From contig CALBJL010000168.1 in assembly GCA_937893485.1 (NCBI GenBank), forward strand, positions 1-16,977: 16,977 nt of DNA. The letters are read 5' to 3'. The position numbers were made by a program, and so were the translations under genes. A model generated the notes under the pieces. That model ran no database searches. It had not been told where the DNA came from and saw only the letters and a program-made list of their open reading frames with translations. This DNA comes from an uncultured bacterium (GTDB lineage Bacteria; Bacillota; Clostridia; Lachnospirales; Lachnospiraceae). Positions 1 to 9,200 of this stretch are shown here, piece after piece (positions within the stretch are counted from its first letter, which is position 1; every line of letters begins with the position of its first letter).

Positions 1-1
1 A

Positions 2-1726
2 AAACTGCGCGGAAAGAGCGAGGCAGAGATCAAAGAGCTGCGCTATGACAACGGCATTTGTGCGGCATTTAAAATGGTAGATACGTGCGCGGCAGAGTTT
101 GCGGCAGAGACACCGTATTTTTACTCCGGATTTGGAAGTGAAGACGAGGCATCGGAATACAGGACAAATGACGAAAAGCCCCGCAAGAAAGTATTGGTAC
201 TCGGTTCCGGACCGATCCGTATCGGACAGGGTGTGGAGTTCGACTATTGTAGTGTCCATGCGACATGGGCGTTTGCAAAAGCGGGCTACGAGACAATCAT
301 CATCAACAATAATCCAGAGACTGTATCGACAGATTTCGACATCGCGGATAAGCTGTACTTCGAGCCGCTGACACCGGAGGATGTTGAAAACGTCGTAAAT
401 ATCGAAAAGCCCGACGGTGCGGTCGTACAGTTTGGCGGACAGACTGCGATCAAGCTGACCGAGAGCCTGCAGAAGATGGGTGTGCCGATCCTCGGCACAG
501 CACCGGAGGATGTCGATGCGGCAGAGGATCGTGAGTTGTTCGACCAGATTTTACAGGAGACGGAGATCCCCAGAGCAGCCGGAGGAACGGTATTCACCGC
601 AGAGGAGGCGAAAAAGGTCGCAAACGAGCTCGGCTATCCGGTACTCGTGCGCCCTTCCTACGTCCTTGGCGGACAGGGTATGCAGATCGCGTATACGGAT
701 GAGGAGATCGAAGAATTTATGGAGATCATCAACCGGATCGAGCAGGATCATCCGATTCTCGTTGATAAATATCTGATGGGTAAGGAGCTGGAGGTCGATG
801 CGGTCTGTGACGGCACGGATATTCTGATTCCGGGTATCATGGAGCATATCGAGCGTACCGGCGTCCATTCCGGCGACAGTATTTCTGTCTATCCGGCACC
901 GACCGTCAGCGACGAGGTCAAGGAAACGATCGCAGAGTATTCGCGCAGACTGGCAAAAGCGCTGCATGTGCGCGGTCTGATCAACATTCAGTTTATTGCG
1001 GTCGGCAATGAGGTATACGTGATCGAGGTCAATCCGAGATCCTCACGTACCGTACCGTATATCAGTAAAGTGACAGGCATTCCGATCGTTGATCTGGCAA
1101 CCGAGGTGATTTTAGGTAAAAAGATCCGTGATCTTGGCTATGAGCCGGGTCTGCAGCCCGCAGCCGACTATTTTGCAATCAAGATGCCGGTATTCTCCTT
1201 CGAGAAGATCCGCGGTGCAGAGATCTCACTCGGACCGGAAATGAAGTCAACCGGAGAGTGTTTAGGAATCGCCAAGAGCTTTGATGAGGCGCTCTATAAG
1301 GCATTCCTCGGCGCAGGCGTGGAGTTACCGAAGCATAAGCAGATGATTATTACAGTCAAGCGGGCAGACCAGCCCGAGGCGGCAGAGGTTGCCAAACGCT
1401 TTGAGGCACTCGGATATAAAATCTACGCGACGAGACACACAGCAGAATATCTGCAAAATGAGGGTGTCAGGGCGCGTAAGGTCAACAAGCTTCATCAGGA
1501 GTCTCCGACAGTCATGGACCTGTTGCTCGGACATAAGATCGATCTGGTCATCAACACACCGACACAGGGACGCGACAAGAGCCGTGACGGATTTCTGATC
1601 CGCCGTACCGCGATCGAGACCGGTGTCAATGTCATCACCTCACTCGATACCGCCAATGCACTCGCAAGCTCTCTCGAGGCAGGTGCAAAGGAGCTGACCG
1701 TCGTAGACATCGCAACGTTAGACTAG
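2..1726 (+). CDS. carB: Carbamoyl-phosphate synthase large subunit, C-terminal part (5' end outside window)
   Basis: Makes carbamoyl phosphate from bicarbonate, ATP and ammonia delivered by the small subunit CarA; feeds pyrimidine and arginine synthesis in the cytoplasm. The frame is open from base 2 and reads into a methionine at base 74, but the residues before it (ending GICAAFK) continue the CarB fold, so that ATG is internal and the gene is cut by the window edge. About 574 residues are visible: the end of the oligomerisation region, the second-half N-domain (GSGPIRIGQGVEFDY, NNNPETVSTD), the second ATP-grasp domain with RPSYVLGGQGM, MEHIERTGVHSGDS and VIEVNPRSSRTVP, and a C-terminal MGS-like allosteric domain (about the last 130 residues, with KVNKLHQESP). 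It is clearly divergent from the full CarB on the minus strand in this window. A carA gene probably lies just upstream, out of view. The sensor kinase gene starts 7 nt after its stop. Confidence 0.95.
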   Translation, partial: KLRGKSEAEIKELRYDNGICAAFKMVDTCAAEFAAETPYFYSGFGSEDEASEYRTNDEKPRKKVLVLGSGPIRIGQGVEFDYCSVHATWAFAKAGYETIIINNNPETVSTDFDIADKLYFEPLTPEDVENVVNIEKPDGAVVQFGGQTAIKLTESLQKMGVPILGTAPEDVDAAEDRELFDQILQETEIPRAAGGTVFTAEEAKKVANELGYPVLVRPSYVLGGQGMQIAYTDEEIEEFMEIINRIEQDHPILVDKYLMGKELEVDAVCDGTDILIPGIMEHIERTGVHSGDSISVYPAPTVSDEVKETIAEYSRRLAKALHVRGLINIQFIAVGNEVYVIEVNPRSSRTVPYISKVTGIPIVDLATEVILGKKIRDLGYEPGLQPAADYFAIKMPVFSFEKIRGAEISLGPEMKSTGECLGIAKSFDEALYKAFLGAGVELPKHKQMIITVKRADQPEAAEVAKRFEALGYKIYATRHTAEYLQNEGVRARKVNKLHQESPTVMDLLLGHKIDLVINTPTQGRDKSRDGFLIRRTAIETGVNVITSLDTANALASSLEAGAKELTVVDIATLD

Positions 1727-1733
1727 GAGAGTT

Positions 1734-4583
1734 ATGTTATCTTTATTTATAGGGATACAGTATCTTGGAATTATACTTATTTTCGCTCAGGTGATGGTTC
1801 TGTTATTTTACAGACCATCCTACCTGCAGCGTATGCTGCTCGTCGTTGAGCTCGCCACATTGGTCAATCATGTCGGCTGTCTGTTAATGATGCAGGCGAC
1901 AACGGCTGAGACTGCGCTTATGGCAGTGAAATTCTCGTATATCGGTAAACCGTATATTCTGTTGGCAATCTTTTTATTCCTGTTACAATTTTATAGGGTG
2001 GGTATCCCGTGGGCAGTCAAATGTGCACTGTGTATGTTCCATGTGCTCGTCAGCCTGCTTGTGCTGACCTGTGAAAAACAGTCCTTATTTTACAGCAGCA
2101 TGGAATTTGTCCACGAGGGCTATTATCCGCATCTGGTGTTTGGACACGGGCCGGTTTACATACTGAATACGGTACTGATTTTCGTATATTTCCTGATCGG
2201 TCTGGTTTTAAGCATTGTGAAGTACAAAACGATGCGCACACGTGATGAGCAGAGGTGTGCGTTCTGTCTCGATGGCATTCTCTTGGTGGGGGCGGTCGGG
2301 CTGTTTGCCTATTTTACCGGAAAAACCGGAGGCTATGACACGACCCTGCCGGCGTATCTGATCGGAAATATTCTGCTTCATATCTGTGTGATGAAATACA
2401 ATATGCTGGACGCGCTGGAGGTGGCAAAGGACATCATTGCGGAGGAGATCGCACAGGGCGTGCTTGTCACAACACCGGATGATAAGATCATATTTGAAAA
2501 TAACCAGTTAAAGCAGATTTTTTCTGAGGACGGTGCATACGATCCGGAGCAGGCAAAACAGATGTTACAGCAGTATGCCGGGCTCGACGGCAGCTTTAGT
2601 ATCGGAAAGCACGTGTACGAGGTGCAGAAAAAGAAGATTCAAAAGCGCGGTATCGAATACGGGCAGATGTATGTCGTAAATGACATGACAGAAAATTATA
2701 ACCATGCGGTGGAACTGGAGCACCAGATGGTCATTGCGGAGATGGCAAACCGCGCGAAGTCGGATTTCCTTGCAAGGATGTCCCATGAGATCCGCACGCC
2801 GATCAACGCAATCACAGGCATGAACGAAATGATTCTGCGCGACAGCCATGAGAAGGACGTAAAAAAATATGCCATGAACATCAAATCGGCGGCAGGCACG
2901 CTGCTGAGCCTGATCAATGACATTTTAGATTCGTCCAAGATCGAATCGGGCAAGCTGGAAATCATACCGATGGAATATGAGCTGGACAGCCTGTTGAACG
3001 ATGTAATCAACGCTGTTTATCTAAAAACGGTGGATAAAGGGCTGAAATTGATCGTAGATGTGGATAAGAGCATTCCAAACCATCTGTACGGGGATGATGT
3101 GAGAGTGCGCCAGATATTGATCAACCTGTTGAATAATGCAGTCAAATACACAGAAACAGGCACGATCCGGTTCACCGTAGCCAACCGGAGTGATGATGCG
3201 CGGACACTGCTGTATTTTGAGGTAAAAGATACCGGTATCGGCATCAAAGAAGAAGATCTGCCAAAGCTGTGCGAGGCATTTGAGCGGATCGAGGTGTCCA
3301 GAAACCGGAATATCGAGGGAACCGGACTCGGCATGAGCATTGTCAGCGATTTACTTCACCTGATGCATACGCATTTGCAGGTGCAGAGTACCTACGGAGT
3401 CGGCAGTACGTTTTCTTTTGAGCTGGAACAGCGTGCGATGGCGGCGGAACAGATCGGCAATCATGAGGAACGGATCAGCCGGATGCACCAAAACAATGCC
3501 TATGAGTGCCGGTTCACGGCACCGCGCGCCAGACTGCTGCTTGTGGATGACAATGATGTGAATCGGGAGGTATTTTGCGGTCTGCTCAAACAGACGCACG
3601 TGCAGATCGTGGATGTGGCTTCCGGAGCGCAATGTCTGGAGGAGGCGGCAAAGCAGCATTTTGATCTGATTTTCCTCGATCATATGATGCCGGATATGGA
3701 CGGTATCGAAACCCTGCACCGACTCAGACAGATCGAACATTGTCCGTGTGCGGATACGCCGGTTGTCGCGCTGACTGCGAACGCTGTCACAGGCGCAAAA
3801 GAGCGGTATCTGGAGGCGGGATTTAATGCGTATTTGTCCAAACCGATTGTTTCCGAGAAACTGGAAATGATGATTGCGGAGCTGTTGCCGGAAGACTTGA
3901 TAGAACCTGATACCGGCGGGGGTGCAGCAGCTGCCACACAGGAGCAGGAACCCGCAGCAGCGGAGGAACTGCCGCAGATCGGGCAGATTGACTGGAATTA
4001 TGCACATATCTATGTGAAGGATGACCACCTGCTGGCAGTCACGCTGAAAAATGTCTATTGGGCGCTTCCCTCTGACCGGAGAGAATTGACGAAATTGCAG
4101 GCAAACATATATAATAGTGAGGAAGGGATGGCGGCATACCGTATCAAGGTACATGCGATGAAAAGCACGACTGCATCTGTCGGGGCAGTGATGATCTCAC
4201 AGCTTGCAAAGCTGCTGGAGCAGAAAGCAATAGCAGGCGATGAGCGTGCGATCGGACAGATACATCCAGTCTTTATGGAGCAGCTTGAGGAGTTTGAGCG
4301 CGCATTGGATAACTATTATACGGATATGCGGGATGAGGAACCACCTGCCGATTCAAATACCACAAGAGAAGAAACCGGAGATCATTTGAGGGAATTGATA
4401 CAGGCACTCGACACATATGATTATGACGGGGCGGAGCGTCTGGTGGAAGCTCTGGAGGTATATGATGGCGGTGAGGAGTGGAAGCAGCTGTTGGAAAAGC
4501 TGAAGGAGCAGGAGTTTGGACTTCAGTATGACCAATGTGCACAGACAGCACAGCAGATGCTGCAGATCGTTTCCCAACCCTGA
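1734..4583 (+). CDS. 7TM hybrid sensor histidine kinase (HisKA-HATPase-REC-HPt)
   Basis: Membrane sensor that autophosphorylates on histidine and passes phosphate through its own receiver and HPt domains. Of 949 residues, 1-222 hold about seven hydrophobic segments (roughly 4-25, 34-53, 72-88, 96-114, 141-164, 178-196, 205-222), a 7TM-type input region. Residues ~230-320 look PAS-like. The H-box is SHEIRTP with H351; the N-box is NLLNNAVKYT (464-473); G1 is DTGIG (D499) and G2 is GTGLGM (529-534). The receiver has D605/D606, phospho-acceptor D649 in FLDHMMP, T681 and K703. An HPt domain follows with H807 in VHAMKS, then a low-similarity tail. An Ala/Glu/Gln-rich linker (727-746) joins REC to HPt. 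AGGAG at 1725-1729 overlaps the carB stop and lies close to the ATG, so translation is probably coupled to carB. The ligand is unknown. The next gene is a plausible phosphate partner. Confidence 0.93.
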   Translation: MLSLFIGIQYLGIILIFAQVMVLLFYRPSYLQRMLLVVELATLVNHVGCLLMMQATTAETALMAVKFSYIGKPYILLAIFLFLLQFYRVGIPWAVKCALCMFHVLVSLLVLTCEKQSLFYSSMEFVHEGYYPHLVFGHGPVYILNTVLIFVYFLIGLVLSIVKYKTMRTRDEQRCAFCLDGILLVGAVGLFAYFTGKTGGYDTTLPAYLIGNILLHICVMKYNMLDALEVAKDIIAEEIAQGVLVTTPDDKIIFENNQLKQIFSEDGAYDPEQAKQMLQQYAGLDGSFSIGKHVYEVQKKKIQKRGIEYGQMYVVNDMTENYNHAVELEHQMVIAEMANRAKSDFLARMSHEIRTPINAITGMNEMILRDSHEKDVKKYAMNIKSAAGTLLSLINDILDSSKIESGKLEIIPMEYELDSLLNDVINAVYLKTVDKGLKLIVDVDKSIPNHLYGDDVRVRQILINLLNNAVKYTETGTIRFTVANRSDDARTLLYFEVKDTGIGIKEEDLPKLCEAFERIEVSRNRNIEGTGLGMSIVSDLLHLMHTHLQVQSTYGVGSTFSFELEQRAMAAEQIGNHEERISRMHQNNAYECRFTAPRARLLLVDDNDVNREVFCGLLKQTHVQIVDVASGAQCLEEAAKQHFDLIFLDHMMPDMDGIETLHRLRQIEHCPCADTPVVALTANAVTGAKERYLEAGFNAYLSKPIVSEKLEMMIAELLPEDLIEPDTGGGAAAATQEQEPAAAEELPQIGQIDWNYAHIYVKDDHLLAVTLKNVYWALPSDRRELTKLQANIYNSEEGMAAYRIKVHAMKSTTASVGAVMISQLAKLLEQKAIAGDERAIGQIHPVFMEQLEEFERALDNYYTDMRDEEPPADSNTTREETGDHLRELIQALDTYDYDGAERLVEALEVYDGGEEWKQLLEKLKEQEFGLQYDQCAQTAQQMLQIVSQP

Positions 4584-4613
4584 TTATGATGTGAGTGCGG
4601 AGTGTAGATTGTT

Positions 4614-5387
4614 ATGAAAAAAATCTTTTTTATCGGAAAATTTAATGTTATCATGCAAAACATCTATCTGGCGATGTCCAGACAGTTTGATGTTCAGGTA
4701 TGTCCGGCGGAGTATGAGATCATAGAGGGGCTGTTTCAGATGATTTCCCCGGAAATGGTACTGATCTCGACGATGGACTTCGGAGCGGAGCAGGAACGCA
4801 TTTACCAGATGCTTGCGGAGAAGTATGAGTGGGTGCCTGTCCTGAGCATCGGAAAAAAAGACGAATTGCGGCAGTTCTATGAGTTCACGCAAAAGGAGCA
4901 GTTCCATGAGATTTACCGGCCGGTGAAGATCGGTGCGATCGTAGAGGAGACCGCGCGTATTTTAGGCATTCCTGCCGATGCATTATATACCAGTAAAGAG
5001 GATGTGGCAAATGTCCGCAGCGGGACCAAAACGGTGCTGCTCGTAGACGACAGCGCGATACAGCTCCGGCAGGTACGGGAGATCTTAAAGGATAAATACC
5101 GCGTGCTGATGGCGCCGTCCGGACTGGCAGCCATGGATATCCTGTCAAAAGAAAAACCGGATCTGATCTTCTTAGACTATGACATGCCGGTTGTCGACGG
5201 CAGGGTCACATTGAAAAAAATCCGCGCAAACAAAAGCTCAAAGGATATTCCGGTCGTATTTCTGACCGCGATCAACAGCAAGGAAAAAATCCTTGCCGTG
5301 ATGCATCTGAATCCGTCCGACTATCTGCTCAAGCCGGTAAACGCAAACCGTATTTTGGAGACCGCAGAGCGGATTTTGGGGGAATAG
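4614..5387 (+). CDS. Two-receiver response regulator without DNA-binding output
   Basis: Likely phosphate acceptor for the kinase upstream, which ends 30 nt before. Residues 139-257 form a canonical receiver: acidic pair D145/D146 (LLVDDS), phospho-acceptor D188 in FLDYDMP, T218 in VVFLTA and K240 in LLKP. Residues 1-120 have the length and alternating hydrophobic pattern of a receiver, but the expected acceptor position reads VLISTMDF rather than an Asp before a MP-type loop, and the usual KP reads RP (YRPVKI). This half is therefore a probable pseudo-receiver. There is no helix-turn-helix, GGDEF or other effector domain, so output is probably by protein contact. GGAG at 4599-4602 lies 11 nt before the ATG, a somewhat long spacing. 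The gene ends before a hairpin shared with the convergent toxin gene. The receiver assignment is firm; the pseudo-receiver call is an inference from the pattern. Confidence 0.88.
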   Translation: MKKIFFIGKFNVIMQNIYLAMSRQFDVQVCPAEYEIIEGLFQMISPEMVLISTMDFGAEQERIYQMLAEKYEWVPVLSIGKKDELRQFYEFTQKEQFHEIYRPVKIGAIVEETARILGIPADALYTSKEDVANVRSGTKTVLLVDDSAIQLRQVREILKDKYRVLMAPSGLAAMDILSKEKPDLIFLDYDMPVVDGRVTLKKIRANKSSKDIPVVFLTAINSKEKILAVMHLNPSDYLLKPVNANRILETAERILGE

Positions 5388-5425
5388 AGTGGGGTGAGAA
5401 TTTAGGATGGGGAGATATTTCAGAT

Positions 5426-5459
5426 AAAAATAGCCACACTATTTTCATAATGTGGCTAT
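5426..5459 (-). terminator. Hairpin terminator between convergent genes
   Basis: ATAGCCACA at 5430-5438 pairs perfectly with TGTGGCTAT at 5451-5459 around a 12-nt loop; an outer AGATA/TATCT pairing can extend it. Read on the minus strand the stem is followed by a run of five T (5430-5426), which fits intrinsic termination of the toxin transcript. On the plus strand the tract after the stem is only weakly T-rich, so termination of the response-regulator transcript here is possible but less certain. Confidence 0.6.
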
Positions 5460-5466
5460 CTGAAAA

Positions 5467-5805
5467 TTACCTATTTATTTCTTTCATGCGATTTATAATA
5501 GCCTGCCAATACATCCGATCGTTCAACACTCTGATAACGGTTACTGTTGTACCTTCAACCACGAAGAAAATCAAATATGTACTGTAGGGCTTATAATAAA
5601 TTTCTAAACCTTCTATGATGTATCCTGTTTTTTCGTATCCTTTTGCAAAAGGATTTAATGCTTTAATTGCAGACTTTATTTTTCGGGAGAAATTTTCTGC
5701 ATACTCTCGATACATAAAAGTCTGCAATATATAAGTCTTTGTATTTTTTATATCCTATACAGCATCCTTCGACAAGACAATTTTATATTTTTCAGGGTTA
5801 TCCAT
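5467..5805 (-). pseudogene. ParE/RelE-family toxin gene with in-frame TAG at codon 17
   Basis: The 3' part encodes 86 residues with the RelE/ParE-family pattern: a hydrophobic core strand YSTYLIFFVV followed by VIRVLNDRMYWQ and a C-terminal helix. Read upstream on the minus strand, the same frame continues to an ATG at 5805-5803, giving MDNPEKYKIVLSKDAV, then TAG (5757-5755), then DIKNTKTYILQTF into the known part. DAV-x-DIK..KTYI matches the usual N-terminal helix of these toxins (EAxxDI...YI), so the stop replaces one codon of a 112-codon gene. AAG, GAG or CAG to TAG would need one base change. The ATG sits 3 nt after the antitoxin stop, the normal coupled arrangement. The downstream remnant could begin only at a poor start (TTG at 5727 or ATG at 5715) and would lack the first helix, so the toxin is probably inactive. 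Sequencing error is the main alternative. Confidence 0.75.
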
Positions 5806-5808
5806 ATA

Positions 5809-5979
5809 TTATATTTTGTCGATTTCCTCCCATGCTTCTTCAATGGTATATACTTCACCATTTCGAATGCTTTGTACTCCTTTGGATAATTCCCGGACAA
5901 GCGCAGCAAAAGCATCTTTTTCTGTGTAATCATATGTTCGATTATTTGCTTTTGTATCTGCTGACGCTAATGGTGTCAT
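5809..5979 (-). CDS. Small antitoxin of the broken ParE/RelE-type toxin
   Basis: A 56-residue protein on the minus strand. It begins MTPLASADTK and ends with an acidic tail (GEVYTIEEAWEEIDKI), the kind of C-terminal toxin-wrapping segment seen in RelB/Phd-like antitoxins. The N-terminal half (residues 1-20) is polar and shows no recognisable DNA-binding fold, and the protein is shorter than the usual 75-90 residues, so autoregulation is uncertain. GAAAGGGG about 9 nt before the ATG is a fair ribosome-binding site, and a good promoter lies just upstream. The toxin ATG follows its stop by 3 nt. The identity rests on position, size and the tail motif. The locus is markedly more AT-rich than its neighbours, which suggests separate acquisition. 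Confidence 0.7.
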   Translation of the reverse strand: MTPLASADTKANNRTYDYTEKDAFAALVRELSKGVQSIRNGEVYTIEEAWEEIDKI

Positions 5980-6003
5980 GGTAACATACCCCTTTCTGGT
6001 TTT

Positions 6004-6032
6004 ATTATATGTAAAAGGCTGTTATATTACAA
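6004..6032 (-). promoter_or_regulatory. Promoter of the antitoxin-toxin operon
   Basis: On the minus strand TTGTAA (6032-6027) and a perfect TATAAT (6009-6004) are separated by 17 bp. Transcription would start near 5997, about 18 nt before the antitoxin ATG and just before its GAAAGGGG site, which is the expected geometry for a short leader. Confidence 0.5.
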
Positions 6033-6213
6033 AAATTTTGATGTAAAGCCGTTGGACACATCGTGCAACCATATTCATCATAGCGGATTTTTTCCTATCG
6101 CGCAAGTGCAGAATGAGTGGAAATAGCAGCTATAGCCGAAGAAGCTCATATCCCATCTCATGCAGCCGTTTTGCTGCCGCTTCCATAAGTAGTTTTTGTT
6201 TTAGAAATCGCTT

Positions 6214-9200
6214 TTATTTATCCTTTATCTGTTTGTGGATCTCCTGCAATGATTTTACTTCCCCGTTGCCGTGCTGCTGTACATAGAGGATACCCTTTGC
6301 GGTAGCCTTGGCAGCGGCGATCGTCGTCACATAAGGGATCTTTGCTTTGATCGCAGCTTTTCTCAGATAGCTGTCGTCGTGGATGCTGTCCTTGCCGACC
6401 GGAGAATTTACGATCAGATCGAAGTCGCCGTTTGTGATCATATCGAGAATGTTCGGGCGGCCCTCCTGCAATTTCTTGACAAATGTAGCATCGATACCTG
6501 CCTCCGTGATGATCTCGTAAGTATTTCCTGTTGCATAGATCTTGAATCCTGCTTCATCAAACAGCTTTGCGACCTCTGCGACCTCCGGCTTATCCTTGCG
6601 GTTGACGGAGATCAGTACGGAACCGCCAAGCGGCAGTCTGGTCTGTGTCGCCTCCTGTGCCTTGTAGAATGCTTCACCGTAATAGGTGGACAGTCCGAGC
6701 ACTTCTCCGGTAGAACGCATCTCCGGTCCGAGGATCGGGTCTACCTCCGGGAACATATTGAACGGGAATACCGCCTCTTTGACACCGTAGTAAGGGATGT
6801 CCTGCTCCTTTAATGCGGGTACGGGCGAAGGGCGTCCGGTCAGCTCGGAAGTGATGATATCGGTCGCGATCGGAACCATGCGGATGTTGCACACCTTGGA
6901 AACGAGCGGTACAGTACGTGATGCCCTCGGATTTGCCTCCAATACATAGACGCGGCCGTTTTCGATCGCATACTGCATATTCATCAGTCCTTTGACATGC
7001 ATTTCCTCGGCAATTTTCTTTGTATATTCTTTAATCGTAGCGACATTTTCCTCTGTGATGTGTACAGAAGGAATGATACATGCACTGTCGCCGGAATGGA
7101 TGCCTGCGAGCTCGATATGCTCCATGACAGCCGGTACAAATGCATGTGTGCCGTCGCTGATCGCGTCTGCTTCACACTCGAGTGCGTGGTTTAAGAAACG
7201 GTCGATCAGGATCGGGCGGTCGGGAGTCACGCCGACAGCGGCATTCATGTAGCCGGTCATGCTCTCGTCGTCATAAACGACCTCCATACCGCGTCCGCCA
7301 AGGACATACGAAGGACGTACCATGACCGGATAACCGATCTTATTCGCGATGGCGATCGCCTCGTCCACGGTCGTAGCCATGCCTGCCTCGGGCATCGGAA
7401 TCTCTAATTTGTCCATCATCGCACGGAACTGGTCACGATCCTCTGCCAGATCGATGACAGCGGGTGAAGTGCCGAGGATCTTGACACCGTTTTTCTCCAG
7501 CTCGGCAGCCAGATTTAACGGAGTCTGTCCGCCAAACTGGGCGATCACGCCGAGCGGCTGCTCTTTGTGATAAATACTCAGCACATCCTCAAGCGTCAGA
7601 GGCTCGAAATACAGCTTATCAGATGTATCATAATCGGTAGAAACGGTCTCCGGATTGCAGTTTACGATGATCGTCTCAAAACCGAGCTTTTTCAGTGCGA
7701 GTGCCGCATGTACACAGCAGTAGTCGAACTCGATACCCTGACCGATACGGTTTGGACCGCCGCCGAGGATCATGATCTTGGGCTTGTCAGTCTTTACAGG
7801 GTTCTTATCCGGTGCGTTGTAGGTCGAATAGTAGTAGGCGCTGTCCTTTGTACCGCTGACATGTACGCCCTCCCATGCTTCTTCGACACCGAGGGAGAGA
7901 CGTTTTTCACGGATATCTGCCTCGGGGATCTCAAGGATCTGGCTTAAATATTTATCGGAAAAACCATTCTTTTTTGCGGAAATGAGCGCTTCGTCGGAGG
8001 GAAGGGAGCCTTTGTGCTTCATCAGCGCTTCTTCTTCCTCGACCAGCTCTTTCATCTGGGTGACAAAATATTTCTTTACCTTTGTAATATCATAGATTTC
8101 ATCAACGGTTGCGCCGGCACGCAGTGCCTCGTACATGATAAAATGACGGTCACTGGACGGATGTGCGAGCATGCGCAGCAGTTCTTCTTTGGACTTGGTA
8201 TCATAATCTTTGGCATGTCCGAGTCCGTAACGACCGGTCTCTAAGGAGCGGATCGCTTTCTGGAATGCCTCTTTGTAAGTCTTGCCGATACTCATGACCT
8301 CGCCGACCGCGCGCATCTGTGTACCGAGCTTGTCCTCCACGCCCTTGAACTTTTCAAATGCCCAGCGTGCAAACTTGATTACGATATAATCGCCGTCGGG
8401 AACATATTTATCGAGTGTGCCGTATTTGCCGCATTCGATATCCTTTAAAGTCAGACCGGCTGCGAGCATCGCGGATACGAGTGCGATCGGGAAACCGGTC
8501 GCCTTACTTGCCAGTGCGGAAGAGCGGGAAGTACGGGGATTGATCTCGATGACACAGATACGGTCGGATACCGGATCGTGTGCAAACTGCACGTTTGTTC
8601 CGCCAATGACCTGTACTGAATCGACGATCTTATATGCCTGTTTCTGCAAACGCTTCTGCAATTCTTCGGAGATCGTGAGCATCGGTGCGGAACAGAAGGA
8701 GTCGCCCGTATGTGTACCCATCGGGTCGATATTTTCGATAAAGCAGACCGTGATCATGTTGCCGTCAGCATCACGGACAACCTCAAGCTCAAGTTCCTCC
8801 CAGCCGAGAATGGATTCCTCCACAAGCACCTGTCCGACCAGACTTGCCTGCAGACCACGCGCACAGACGGTCTTTAATTCTTCCTTATTATAAACGAGAC
8901 CACCGCCGGCGCCGCCCATCGTATATGCGGGGCGCAGAACGACCGGATAGCCGAGACGATCAGCGATCGCGAGTGCCTCATCGACACTGTAGGATACCTC
9001 GCTGCGTGCCATCTCTACACCGATGGCATCCATGGATTTTTTGAATTCAATACGGTCCTCGCCGCGCTCGATGGCGTCTACCTGTACACCGATGACCTGT
9101 ACGCCGTATTTTTCCAGAATGCCTGCATTTGCCAGCTCTGCACACAGGTTCAGACCGGACTGTCCGCCGAGGTTCGGCAGCAGTGCATCCGGGCGCTCTT

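Noticed and set aside
3351..4154. Long minus-strand frame (267 codons) inside the sensor kinase gene
   Set aside because: It lies entirely antisense to strongly conserved kinase, receiver and HPt domains and has no domain of its own.
5467..5727. 86-residue toxin as a normal intact gene
   Set aside because: It would start at TTG without a ribosome-binding site; the frame clearly extends upstream through a TAG to an ATG placed correctly after the antitoxin.
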